Assembly (NCBI GenBank): GCA_905202055.1
Contig: CAJKQK010000021.1
Span: forward strand, 1-27,193
From: an uncultured Oxalobacter sp.
GTDB lineage: Bacteria; Pseudomonadota; Gammaproteobacteria; Burkholderiales; Burkholderiaceae_D
Length of the DNA stretch: 27,193 nt
Reading direction: 5' to 3'
Positions 15,384 to 23,430 of this stretch are shown here, in pieces (position 1 is the first letter of the stretch; each line of letters begins with the position of its first letter). The translations under genes were made by a program, and so were the position numbers. Below the pieces are notes generated by a model that did not search any database, was not told the DNA's origin, and was given only the letters and a program-made list of their open reading frames with translations.

Positions 15384-16364
15384 ATGAAAGCGATTGAGAT
15401 CATCAACAAGGGCTCTGCCGGTTACCTGCAATTGACCGACAGGGACATTCCGGAACCCCAAAAGGGAGAAGTGCTGGTCAAGGTACACGCCGCCGGCATC
15501 AACCGGCCTGACGTTTTGCAAAGAATCGGCCGTTATATTGTTCCGAAAGGCGCACCGGACATTCCCGGGCTTGAAATCGCCGGTGAAATTGTCGGGGGCG
15601 ACGTTTCAGGTACTCAATTCAACATCGGGGATATGGTTTGCGCGCTGGTCCAGGGCGGTGGCTATGCCGAATACTGCGTAGCGCAGGTCAGGCTATGCCT
15701 GCCGATTCCAAAAGGACTGACACCTGTTGAAGCCGCTTCCCTGCCGGAAACATCGTTTACGGTCTGGAGCAATGTTTTCGATCTGGGACGCCTGAAAGGG
15801 AACGAAACCCTGCTGGTCCAGGCGGGGGCATCCGGTATCGGCGTAACCGCCATCCAGATGGCAAAAGCGATGGGACACCGTGTTTTCGCGACGGCCAGAA
15901 CGGAAGACAAGTGCCGTGCCTGTGAAAAGATCGGTGCAGAACGCTGTATCAACTCGACCACGGAAAACTTCGCCGAATACATCAGGGTGGCGACGAACGG
16001 CAAGGGGGTCGATGTCATTCTGGACATTATCGGCGCGGCTGTACTGGACAAGGAAATCGATTGTCTGGCAGACGAAGGCAGGCTTGTCCTGATCGCGTAT
16101 CTGGGCGGTCGTCTGGGTACCGTCGATCTGGCGCAGATCGTCCACAGGCAATTGCTGGTAACCGGTTCGACCCTGCGGCCACGCTCGAACGAATTCAAGG
16201 CGGAAATCGCGGGAAATCTGCAAAAACACATCTGGCCGCTGATCGACGAAGGCAAGATCAAGCCTGTCATTTACAAGGTATTCCCGCTGGCTGACGCGAT
16301 GCTGGCACAGAAACTGATGCAGTCGAATACCCACTTCGGGAAAATTGTCCTGCAAGTCTTGTAA
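15384..16364 (+). CDS. NAD(P)H:quinone oxidoreductase, PIG3 / zinc-independent MDR family
   Basis: A 326-residue medium-chain dehydrogenase/reductase of the quinone-oxidoreductase (PIG3-like) group, a cytoplasmic enzyme expected to reduce quinones or related electrophiles with NADPH. The GroES-like N-terminal half has VKVHAAGINRPDVLQRIGRY (32-51) and PGLEIAGEIV; the nucleotide-binding half has the A-x-x-G-x-G turn AGASGIG (147-153) and TGSTLRPRS late. No zinc-ligand set of classical alcohol dehydrogenases is seen. The binding site AGGGGGA precedes ATG 15384. Its position after pnp is typical of Burkholderiales, where tpiA-secG often follow; here the convergent trmB follows instead. The physiological substrate is not known. 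Confidence 0.9.
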   Translation: MKAIEIINKGSAGYLQLTDRDIPEPQKGEVLVKVHAAGINRPDVLQRIGRYIVPKGAPDIPGLEIAGEIVGGDVSGTQFNIGDMVCALVQGGGYAEYCVAQVRLCLPIPKGLTPVEAASLPETSFTVWSNVFDLGRLKGNETLLVQAGASGIGVTAIQMAKAMGHRVFATARTEDKCRACEKIGAERCINSTTENFAEYIRVATNGKGVDVILDIIGAAVLDKEIDCLADEGRLVLIAYLGGRLGTVDLAQIVHRQLLVTGSTLRPRSNEFKAEIAGNLQKHIWPLIDEGKIKPVIYKVFPLADAMLAQKLMQSNTHFGKIVLQVL

Positions 16365-16378
16365 ATTGTCGAACTTGT

Positions 16379-16411
16379 AAAAAAGCCTGAATTGAACATT
16401 CAGGCTTTTTT
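16379..16411. terminator. bidirectional terminator between oxidoreductase gene and trmB
   Basis: The 14-base arms 16379-16392 and 16398-16411 (GCCTGAAT core with A6/T6 ends, loop TGAAC) give a perfect stem that serves both converging genes. The trmB stop codon lies directly beside it. Confidence 0.92.
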
Positions 16412-16412
16412 G

Positions 16413-17141
16413 TCATTCCGGCTGGCGTTTTTCGAAAACAAGATCCCAGACGCCGTGTCCAAGGCGCAAACCCCGTTTCTCGAATTTGGTAATGGGGCGG
16501 TAGCCGGGCCGTTCGGCATAGTCCGTTGCGGTGTTAATGAGTGCTTGCTCACCGGACAGCACTTCCAGCATCTGCCGGGCGTATTCCTCCCAGTCCGTTG
16601 CACAGTGAAGGTAACCGCCAGCCCTGATGCGGGTGCAAAGGAACTTCACAAAATCCGGCTGGATCAGGCGGCGCTTGTTGTGCCGGGCCTTGTGCCAGGG
16701 ATCAGGGAAAAAGACATGTACCCCGTCAAGTGAATCTTCAGCAATCATGTCTTCCAGCACCTCGACAGCGTCGTGCTGGATGATGCGTACATTCGTCAGG
16801 TTCTTTTCACCGACCAGCTTCAGCAGGCTGCCTACACCCGGAGTGTGCACTTCCACACCGATGAAATTCAGTTCGGGTTTGCTTTCGGCAATCGCTGCCG
16901 TCGTTTCTCCCATCCCGAAACCGATTTCGAAAATCGTTTTCGCCTCCCTCTTGAATTCCCGGTCATAGTCCAGCGTTCGTTTTTCATAAGGGATGCAGAA
17001 CGTGTCGCCATACTCGTTGATCGCTTTTTCCTGACCGGTCGACAGTCGCCCGGCACGCGTGACGAAACTCCGGATACGGCGGACTTCAGGATTGAAAAAC
17101 ATGGATTTGCCGGATTTGTGGGAAACGGGTTGGTCTGACAT
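16413..17141 (-). CDS. trmB: tRNA (guanine-N7-)-methyltransferase
   Basis: TrmB places 7-methylguanine at position 46 of tRNA using S-adenosylmethionine. The 242 residues contain the family's marks: RRIRSFVTRAGRLSTGQ (21-37), the SAM loop EIGFGMG (73-79), the catalytic stretch FFPDPWHKARHNKRRL (144-159), and the C-terminal RGLRLGHGVWDL. It is a monocistronic gene converging on the quinone oxidoreductase gene. No clear Shine-Dalgarno is visible before ATG 17141, but no better in-frame start is evident. gltS lies upstream on the same strand, 178 bases away, with a small CCGGC-AATC-GCCGG hairpin (17267-17280) in the gap. Confidence 0.96.
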   Translation of the reverse strand: MSDQPVSHKSGKSMFFNPEVRRIRSFVTRAGRLSTGQEKAINEYGDTFCIPYEKRTLDYDREFKREAKTIFEIGFGMGETTAAIAESKPELNFIGVEVHTPGVGSLLKLVGEKNLTNVRIIQHDAVEVLEDMIAEDSLDGVHVFFPDPWHKARHNKRRLIQPDFVKFLCTRIRAGGYLHCATDWEEYARQMLEVLSGEQALINTATDYAERPGYRPITKFEKRGLRLGHGVWDLVFEKRQPE

Positions 17142-17319
17142 AGGCTTGAAACGATCAAAAAAGAGTAAAAAGGCTTTACAGACAATACAGCTGCGAAGTG
17201 TGCGTCATTTTACGCAGTTTTGCCGGGGTTGAAAATGGACTGTGTCCCGGGGAAGGAAAAGCGTTGCCGGCAATCGCCGGTATAGGGGATAAGGGGTTTT
17301 TTGCAAACGATGAAAATCC

Positions 17320-18705
17320 TTATTTTCGAGTGCCTTCCCCGGAAACGGCAGATTGGCGGATCCTGAAAAAGATCAGCCAGCAAATGACGGCAACGGCCAG
17401 TACCCCCAGACAAAAAAACCAGACGACCAGCCCGCTGCCCAGCATGACAAGCGGGACGGCGAACGATGTCCACAAACCGCCGCCCATGACCGGCTCATGC
17501 AATAGCTGTTTGTATCCGAAAGCTTCCGTTGCAACCGTCTTGCTGTCCGGATCGACCGTGCGCAAGAGCATCAGGCCGGTAGCCGTGACGCCCATCGCCT
17601 GCCCGAATTCCGCAATGGAACGTTCGAACCACGCCTCTTTGAAAATGCGCGGGCCGATAACCATGACCGTGAAGATATTCCATATCGCCCCGACTGCTAC
17701 AAGAATGGACAAAGGCATCCAGTAAGCGACGACGAATTCAATGCGGATGGAAGCAATCGCCGCAACGACGAGGAAATCAAGCGCAGCTCCGCAAATACGC
17801 TGCATCTGGTCCCTGTCGGCAATGTAATCGAGCCGTGTCCTGCGCAGGAAAATCTGGAGCAGGACGCCGCCGATCATGCAAAGCGGGAAAAGCGGCAGGT
17901 TTTCCATAATCCCCATTTCCTGAATCGATACCGGGGTGAAGGTCTCGCCCAGAACCAGCAATTCCTTGATGCCGTAACCGATGAGAACGGCGATCCCGAC
18001 CAGCGAGATATGCAGGGCAAGCGAGTCAAGCGAATTCGACTGCACAGTCTGGCGTCCCGCCGGAGGCTGTTTCCCGGGTTGGTAAACGCCCACTTTCTCG
18101 AGTTTGTCCATATCGCTGAACGTCCTGACATTGGATACATACCCTTTGCGGACAGCGATATTGATCAGCACCATGCCGATGACAATCCCGAATACGATCC
18201 CGCAGGTGGCGACCGTATAACCCAGATCGGCGCCTGCAGGCCAGCCCAGCTTGTCGAAAGTGTGCGCCATTCCGCCCACCGTTCCATGTCCTCCCTGAAA
18301 ACCGATCTCAAGCAAATTGCCGAAGACATCCGGAACCCCGAAAACAGGTCCCAGAAAGACAAAAACCAGGCCAAGTCCGATGACATATTGACCCCATGCA
18401 TTGATCTGGCCGAAACAGAACTGCGGAGCGGCAAGTCCCCATATTTTTTTCAGCGGTGTTGCCGCCGCACCAAGGAACAGCCCGGCAAAAACGATATTGA
18501 TCAGAAAACCCGGCAGTTGCCCGAAAGCGACAAACCAGTCCGGGGAAATGAACGGTCCGAGTGTCTGGATGATGATCAGGCCGATAAAACCGCCAATGAC
18601 GGAAGAAGGAATGAACAAACGCTGGAAAATGGAAAAGCCCGACCGGACGACGATACCCAAAATGAGCAGCACACTGATGGCGCAAAAGGACATGACGGCG
18701 ATCAT
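17320..18705 (-). CDS. gltS: sodium/glutamate symporter (GltS, ESS family)
   Basis: Predicted inner-membrane Na+-coupled glutamate importer. The 461 residues hold about ten to twelve hydrophobic helices arranged in two inverted halves. Each half carries a re-entrant-loop type motif: GFQGGHGTVGGMAHTF (135-150) in the first and EFGQAMGVTATGLMLLRTVDP (366-385) in the second, as in GltS. A polar loop of about 40 residues (187-228) joins the halves. It is longer than the 401-residue E. coli protein, mainly in this loop and in an extra C-terminal helix (about 418-448). The start MIAVMSF at 18705 has only a weak purine-rich site. Glutamate is the family substrate; a related dicarboxylate is possible. 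Confidence 0.88.
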   Translation of the reverse strand: MIAVMSFCAISVLLILGIVVRSGFSIFQRLFIPSSVIGGFIGLIIIQTLGPFISPDWFVAFGQLPGFLINIVFAGLFLGAAATPLKKIWGLAAPQFCFGQINAWGQYVIGLGLVFVFLGPVFGVPDVFGNLLEIGFQGGHGTVGGMAHTFDKLGWPAGADLGYTVATCGIVFGIVIGMVLINIAVRKGYVSNVRTFSDMDKLEKVGVYQPGKQPPAGRQTVQSNSLDSLALHISLVGIAVLIGYGIKELLVLGETFTPVSIQEMGIMENLPLFPLCMIGGVLLQIFLRRTRLDYIADRDQMQRICGAALDFLVVAAIASIRIEFVVAYWMPLSILVAVGAIWNIFTVMVIGPRIFKEAWFERSIAEFGQAMGVTATGLMLLRTVDPDSKTVATEAFGYKQLLHEPVMGGGLWTSFAVPLVMLGSGLVVWFFCLGVLAVAVICWLIFFRIRQSAVSGEGTRK

Positions 18706-18923
18706 AGGAATTCTTTCAGATAAAAATCAGTCAGAAAACGGCCAGGTTGGTTCAGGCGGCCTTTTCGTATTCCTTAATGAAGAATATTAAATCACATTGA
18801 AGACCTTGCCGGACGACATCAGACAAGATTGGTGAAAAACAAACATATCCATTAAAACCGTTGCAATGGTGTCAATAGGTTCCCTTTGCGCAGTTTTGAA
18901 AGTGCATGTCTCGGATACACAAT

Positions 18924-18950
18924 AAAAAAGGACGGGCGAGACCCGTCCTT
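18924..18950 (-). terminator. rho-independent terminator of the PsiF-repeat gene
   Basis: Read on minus, AAGGACGGG (18950-18942) pairs with CCCGTCCTT (18936-18928) across a 5-base loop and runs into a T tract. It lies 18 bases after the stop codon. Confidence 0.9.
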
Positions 18951-18967
18951 CAGTCGCTATAGGCGTA

Positions 18968-19270
18968 TTATTTCTTTCCGGATTTCTTGCCGGTAACTCC
19001 GGCTCTTTCCTGTTCGCATTTCTTGATGGAAGATGCCTTGGCTGCACCATAGAGCGGTTTGCCGTCCTTGCTGACAGCCAGCGCTTCACAGCTGGTGGCA
19101 GAGCGTTTTTCCTGTTCACACTTCTTGATCGATGCCGCTTTGGCAGCGCCATACAATGGTTTGCCATCCTTGCTGACCGCTCTGGCTTCACAGCTGTCGG
19201 CACTCGTTGTCTGGGCATAGGCGCCCATGGCGAATAAAGAGACAAAAACGGCAACAAGCAACTTTTTCAT
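18968..19270 (-). CDS. small exported protein with two PsiF-like repeats
   Basis: A 100-residue secreted or periplasmic protein. Residues 1-19 are a signal peptide with an AYA cleavage site before Gln20. Two near-identical repeats follow, from Cys27 and Cys61 (period 34): C-E-A-x-AVSKDGKPLYGAAKA-x-SIKKCEQE. Each has one Cys at both ends, so the four cysteines could form two disulfides. The pattern resembles PsiF repeats, named for a phosphate-starvation-inducible E. coli protein whose function is unknown. The tail is lysine-rich (GKKSGKK). GGAG precedes the ATG, and a strong terminator follows the stop. I saw no convincing Pho box upstream, so phosphate control is not supported here. Confidence 0.85.
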   Translation of the reverse strand: MKKLLVAVFVSLFAMGAYAQTTSADSCEARAVSKDGKPLYGAAKAASIKKCEQEKRSATSCEALAVSKDGKPLYGAAKASSIKKCEQERAGVTGKKSGKK

Positions 19271-19561
19271 AAAATCTCCTGCGAGGTGTGGTTGATAAAG
19301 CCGTCCGTATGCAACGGATTCGTGTCAAACGCCGGATGTATGATGAGATTGGGCTCTTCCTGCGTTAGCCAAACTATAGGAGATTTAGGGCGCCTCAGAC
19401 GGTCTTGAACGACCTTTTGACGTTTTTGTTGATCGTTCGCAAATGGGAATGTTGCTGAAAATACTTTTGAAAATGGCTGGTGAATAAGATGTACGCACAG
19501 ATAAAGAATTTTGATTTAAATGATTGATTTTTAAGTGAAGGTTTAAAAAAAGACTTGAGTA
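19271..19561. other. intergenic region at the edge of the AT-rich segment
   Basis: These 291 bases separate the PsiF-repeat gene (whose promoter must lie here, reading -) from the HEPN remnant. Composition falls to AT-rich from about 19440. A loose inverted repeat GAACGA/TCGTTC (19407-19412 and 19433-19438) is present. I found no gene, no integrase remnant and no copy of the tRNA 3' end. Confidence 0.5.
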
Positions 19562-20631
19562 TCACGTAGACGTAGATGAAACATCTTCTACTAATTTCTC
19601 TTCAAAAGTTAATTTAGAGATTTTTCTTCTAATCATGATTTGTATTGATGTTATGAGAATAGAAAAACCAAATTCAATAGCAGAAAAGATCTTGTCAATA
19701 TCAGCAATAAGCCTTTTATCTATACCATCATGATGCAGTGGATGAGCGACTCCATAGTTTCCATGAACAAATGAACTTCTGAGGTCGTAAAGCTTGCGTA
19801 ATTTTCTTTTGAGTTGGTTTGATTGTGTTAAGTTGAGATTGTGAAGTAGGCTAATTCTTCGAACCAAACTTGTTAAATTTTCGCCAACTTTAGTATCAAA
19901 TGAAGCTTCTAAACCATGAAATAGATAGATTCAATTTGGCCATCTAATTTACATAGATGATAAATTACAAAAATAGCACGCTCAACGTTTGTATCTGTTT
20001 TTTGTTTGATGCCAATGTTAAGTGCTGAATACCAATCTAGAACATCGGCTAATGGGATGCTTTGAGTAAAAGGCCAATTACCTTTTTAAGTGACTCAACC
20101 CATGTATTGTCAAAATTAAACGAAACCAATTTTAAAATATCATTTTCAAATTTATCTTTGCTTGGTAAAGATAAACTATAAAAATTAGCGGCTCCCGGCG
20201 ACGAAAGATTCGCTATTAAGAATTTTTCATAAATGTAATGTTTTAGAAAAAATCTTGGATACCAAGGATATTCACTATTTTTATTAACTCCCTCGGTACA
20301 TACTTTTGCTCGAAGTTTTACTGGACGCGCTATTTTTTGAGCCAGTCAGGCTCAGGAGATAAGTTTTTTCGAATTGATTCTCGAAGCTTGAAATCATGTT
20401 TATAACGTTTTGCTAATGGCTTCCAATCTACATTAACTGTAGCTTTACATCCATTATGAAAATATGAACGTTTTGATAGAAGCGATGCCTCATCACACGA
20501 GAAATGTATGTGCTCAGGATCAATTGTTTCCCATTCTTCTTCAATTTCTCGTCCGATATTAAGGATAGAAATAGGAAAAATTTGTTCAATCGAATGAATG
20601 GCATCTGTAAAAATGAGGTGGAGTATGACAT
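19562..20631 (-). pseudogene. frameshifted gene for a HEPN (Apea-like) domain protein
   Basis: Four frame changes break one coherent gene on the minus strand. From ATG 20631 the frames join as MSYSTSF / TDAIHSIEQ...SPEPDWLKK / IARPVKLRAK...WVESLKK / GNWPFTQ...DGQIES / YLFHGLEASF...SSTST, about 356 residues in all. Shifts fall at A5 20609-20613, T6 20333-20338, T5 20083-20087 and near 19918-19932; each is explained by one missing base, three of them in homopolymers. The C-terminal part (LYDLRSSFVHG) has the HEPN R-x4-H motif, and the preceding helices (ERAIFVIYHLCKLDGQIES, LTSLVRRISLLHNL) fit the Apea-like HEPN group, often found in defence or toxin settings. Composition is far more AT-rich than the surroundings, suggesting transfer. 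It lies just downstream of tRNA-Leu. It could be truly decayed, or intact with assembly errors. Domain assignment is by eye. Confidence 0.65.
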
Positions 20632-20670
20632 GAATATGCCAGAAAATTTGAAGAAAACAAAGGAGGGAAA

Positions 20671-20709
20671 AAACAAAAAAGCCCTGAAACTCAATGTTTT
20701 CAAGGCTTT
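20671..20709 (-). terminator. rho-independent terminator of tRNA-Leu
   Basis: On minus, AAAGCCTTGAAAAC (20709-20696) pairs with GTTTCAGGGCTTT (20690-20678), with one bulge and one T-G pair, then a T run with one G. It ends the tRNA transcript 22 bases after the CCA end and separates it from the HEPN remnant. Confidence 0.85.
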
Positions 20710-20730
20710 CTGCTGTATCTTTTGCGGTGA

Positions 20731-20815
20731 TGGTGCCCACGGAGGGATTTGAACCCCCACACCTCGCGGCACATGGACCTGAACCATGCGCGTCTACCAA
20801 TTCCGCCACGTGGGC
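20731..20815 (-). tRNA. tRNA-Leu (anticodon CAG)
   Basis: An 85-base class II tRNA on the minus strand. The acceptor stem GCCCACG pairs with CGTGGGC, followed by encoded ACCA. The D arm has AATTGGTAGA, the anticodon loop TTCAGGT gives CAG, a long variable arm (TGCCGCGAGGTGT) marks leucine, and the T loop is TTCAAAT between GGGGG and CCCTC. It reads CUG codons, the commonest leucine codon in the neighbouring genes. Confidence 0.97.
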
Positions 20816-20831
20816 AATCTGCACATCTGAT

Positions 20832-20860
20832 ATTATATTTGGAACCGGAAGAACTGAACA
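20832..20860 (-). promoter_or_regulatory. proximal candidate promoter of tRNA-Leu
   Basis: A perfect -10 TATAAT (20837-20832) lies about 17 bases before the tRNA, the usual spacing for a tRNA promoter. The -35 is poor (TGTTCA at 20860-20855, 17-base spacer, three of six matches). It competes with the distal, full-consensus promoter at 20909-20936. Confidence 0.4.
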
Positions 20861-20883
20861 GTGGCAAATTGCATTCAGTTCTT
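20849..20883. repeat. perfect 10-bp inverted repeat in the tRNA-Leu leader
   Basis: AAGAACTGAA (20849-20858) and TTCAGTTCTT (20874-20883) form a perfect 10-bp stem with a 15-base loop, between the distal promoter and the tRNA. No T run follows on either strand. It may guide processing of the tRNA leader or be a regulator site. Confidence 0.55.
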
Positions 20884-20908
20884 GTTGATTCGCAAATGCA
20901 AGACTGCG

Positions 20909-20936
20909 ATTATAGCGTGATATACAAACATGTCAA
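20909..20936 (-). promoter_or_regulatory. full-consensus sigma70 promoter upstream of tRNA-Leu
   Basis: On minus, TTGACA (20936-20931) and TATAAT (20914-20909) match the consensus exactly with a 16-base spacer. Transcription would start near 20902 and give an 87-base leader before the tRNA, containing the 10-bp inverted repeat. Confidence 0.75.
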
Positions 20937-20953
20937 TCATCTTGCCTAATCTG

Positions 20954-20983
20954 TTGAAAAAAAGCATGATGAAGTTGTTAAAA
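20954..20983 (+). promoter_or_regulatory. possible rnr promoter
   Basis: TTGAAA (20954-20959) and TTAAAA (20978-20983) are 18 bases apart, 35 bases before the rnr start. The -35 is good and the -10 is weak. Confidence 0.35.
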
Positions 20984-21017
20984 TGTCGACTGTCCACCCA
21001 TTTTATTAAGAATTCAT

Positions 21018-23399
21018 TTGAAAAAATATCCTTATTCCATCCCCAGCCGGGAAGAAATTCTCGAAACCGTGCGTGAAGCCGCGAAGGGCAGCAATGCCAA
21101 AGTGATCGCGCGGGAATTGCATGTCAAAAGAACCGAGATGGACGGTTTGTTGAAACGGCTTGACGCGATGGAGCGCGACGGCCAGCTTTTGTGCGATGCA
21201 AAAGGGAATTACAAGATCGATAAATCGACCCATTTCATCACCGGTTACGTTCACAGCCATCCGGACGGTTACGGTTTCGTCATCCCTGAAGAGGGCGGAG
21301 ACGATATTTTCCTGTCCGAAAACGAGATGCACAAGGTCATGCACAATGACAAGGTGCAGGTTCGTGTGGTCAATGTCGACAAGCGGGGGCGTCCCGAGGG
21401 GCTTATCGTGTCGGTATTGACCCGCGCCCATACGCATATCGTCGGCCGCCTGATCAATGAAAACGGCGTCTGGCTCATTGCACCGGAAGACAAACGCATT
21501 GTCCATGACATTCTGGTCGAGGGTTCTCCCGGTAATGCCAGGGCGGGCCAGATCGTCAATGCGGAACTGATTACGCAACCGTCCCGTTATTCGCAGCCGA
21601 TTGCCCGCATCGTCGAGGTGGTCGGCAATATCGACGATCCGGGTATCGAAATCGAGATCGCCGTGCGCAAATTCGGCTTGCCTCATGTATTTTCCAGGGC
21701 ATGCATGGATGCGGCAGCCCGTTTGCCGGACACGGTTTTGCCGGAAGATTATGCCGGTCGGGTCGATTTGCGCGATATTCCACTGGTCACGATCGACGGC
21801 GAAGATGCACGCGATTTTGACGATGCCGTATATTGCGAACCGGTCAGAATTGGCGATGAAACGGCATATCGCCTGATCGTCGCGATTGCCGACGTGAGCC
21901 ATTACGTCAAACCCAACGAGCCGATCGATTCGGATGCCTTGTTGAGGGCGACGTCGGTTTATTTTCCGCGCCGGGTCATTCCGATGCTGCCGGAAAAACT
22001 GTCGAACGGCCTGTGTTCCCTGAATCCCGATGTTGACCGGCTGGTGCTGGTATGCGACGCGCTGGTTTATCCGAACGGGCAGGTGGAGGCTTACCAGTTC
22101 TATCCGGCTGTCATGCATTCGGCTGCGCGCCTGACCTATACGGAAGTGGCGGCGATCCTGAAAAACCGGAAAGGGCCGGAAGCGATTGTTTATGCCAGCC
22201 TTGTGCCGCATCTGCTGGATTTGTACGGCCTTTACAAGGTTCTGGCGAAAGCGAGGGAAGAGCGCGGCGCGATCGATTTTGAAACGGTTGAAACGTATAT
22301 CGTCAGCAACGACGCGGGCAAGATCGAAAAAATCCTGCCGAGAGTGCGCAACGATGCCCACAAGCTGATCGAGGAATGCATGCTGGTCGCCAACGTTTGT
22401 GCGGCCGATTTCATTACGAAGCACCACCATCCGGGTACCTACCGCGTTCATGCGCAACCGAACGAGCAGAAGCTGGAGCAGGTCAGGTCGTTTCTGGCAC
22501 AGCTCGGTCTGTCCCTGACGGGAGGCGATTCTCCACAGCCGTCGGATTACGCCGTGCTGATCAAACAGATCGAAGAGCGCCCGGACGCACCTTTATTGCA
22601 GACCATGCTGCTGCGTTCGATGCAACAGGCAATGTACAGCCCGGACAATATCGGCCATTTCGGCCTGTCTTACGAGGCCTATACCCATTTCACCAGCCCG
22701 ATCCGCCGATATCCCGATTTGCTGACGCACCGGGTCATCAAGGCGCTCCTGCTGGGCAAACGTTATGTGCCGGGCGGTATCGACAAGCGCCTGTTGAACA
22801 CAAATGTGCCGAGTTCGATCCGCAAGCAGTTGTTGTCGAAGGAAAAAAGCAAAAACAAACCAACTGCGGAACAGGCGATCTGGGAAGCGCTTGGCCTGCA
22901 TTGCTCCGCCAATGAAAGACGGGCGGACGACGCTTCACGTGACGTCGAGGCATGGCTGAAGTGTTACTTCATCCGCGACAAGCTGGGCGAGCACTTCACG
23001 GGCACCATTTCCGGTGTGACCGGCTTCGGCATTTTCGTCCAGCTGGACGACCTGTTTATCGAAGGGCTGGTGCATATCGGCGAACTGGGGCACGATTACT
23101 ACCATTTCGACGAAGTGCGCCACGAACTGAAAGGCGAGAATTCCGGTGTCCGGTACCAGTTGACCGATCGGGTGATCGTTCAGGTCAGCCGGGTCGACAT
23201 GGATGCGCGCCAGATTGATTTGCGCCTGATCGACGGGCCATTCAAGGTCTCCGACAGGAAGAACGGCGAAGAGGTGAAAACCGAACCGGCGCAGCACGTC
23301 ATTTTCGACCGTTACAAAAAACGGAATATCGCGGCGTTGACCGACAAGGACGAAAAAGTTGAAGGGCGGCCGTCTTCACGAAGACGGAAATCCCGCTGA
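21018..23399 (+). CDS. rnr: ribonuclease R
   Basis: RNase R is a 3'-to-5' exoribonuclease able to degrade structured RNA, active in mRNA turnover, rRNA quality control and cold or stress response. The 793 residues show an N-terminal winged-helix region (SREEILETVREAAKG), two cold-shock domains (about 70-235), the RNB catalytic domain with the metal-binding motif IDGEDARDFDDAVYCE (259-274), a C-terminal S1 domain (FTGTISGVTGFGIFVQLDDLFIEGLVHI) and a short basic tail (SSRRRKSR). The start is TTG 21018 with a weak TTAAG upstream; no in-frame ATG lies nearby, and this start restores the family's normal N-terminus. rlmB follows 31 bases later on the same strand, the usual rnr-rlmB pair. Confidence 0.97.
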   Translation: MKKYPYSIPSREEILETVREAAKGSNAKVIARELHVKRTEMDGLLKRLDAMERDGQLLCDAKGNYKIDKSTHFITGYVHSHPDGYGFVIPEEGGDDIFLSENEMHKVMHNDKVQVRVVNVDKRGRPEGLIVSVLTRAHTHIVGRLINENGVWLIAPEDKRIVHDILVEGSPGNARAGQIVNAELITQPSRYSQPIARIVEVVGNIDDPGIEIEIAVRKFGLPHVFSRACMDAAARLPDTVLPEDYAGRVDLRDIPLVTIDGEDARDFDDAVYCEPVRIGDETAYRLIVAIADVSHYVKPNEPIDSDALLRATSVYFPRRVIPMLPEKLSNGLCSLNPDVDRLVLVCDALVYPNGQVEAYQFYPAVMHSAARLTYTEVAAILKNRKGPEAIVYASLVPHLLDLYGLYKVLAKAREERGAIDFETVETYIVSNDAGKIEKILPRVRNDAHKLIEECMLVANVCAADFITKHHHPGTYRVHAQPNEQKLEQVRSFLAQLGLSLTGGDSPQPSDYAVLIKQIEERPDAPLLQTMLLRSMQQAMYSPDNIGHFGLSYEAYTHFTSPIRRYPDLLTHRVIKALLLGKRYVPGGIDKRLLNTNVPSSIRKQLLSKEKSKNKPTAEQAIWEALGLHCSANERRADDASRDVEAWLKCYFIRDKLGEHFTGTISGVTGFGIFVQLDDLFIEGLVHIGELGHDYYHFDEVRHELKGENSGVRYQLTDRVIVQVSRVDMDARQIDLRLIDGPFKVSDRKNGEEVKTEPAQHVIFDRYKKRNIAALTDKDEKVEGRPSSRRRKSR

Positions 23400-23430
23400 A
23401 TGTTTATTGCAGATAGTGCAGAAAGTAAAA

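Noticed and set aside
17267..17280. CCGGC-AATC-GCCGG hairpin as gltS terminator
   Set aside because: Short stem, no T run on the minus strand.
18787..19257. Open frame of 156 codons overlapping the PsiF-repeat gene
   Set aside because: It runs through the terminator and in another frame of the repeats; the exported 100-residue frame has the signal peptide and binding site.
19271..19561. Pho box upstream of the PsiF-repeat gene and att repeat of the tRNA-Leu 3' end
   Set aside because: I looked for both and found no convincing match to either.
20330..20824. 164-codon frame running through tRNA-Leu
   Set aside because: Its first part is tRNA and terminator sequence; only the part after about 20610 belongs to the HEPN remnant.
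21006..22457. Long open frame of 483 codons antisense to rnr
   Set aside because: Same cause: a shadow of a well-identified gene on the other strand.
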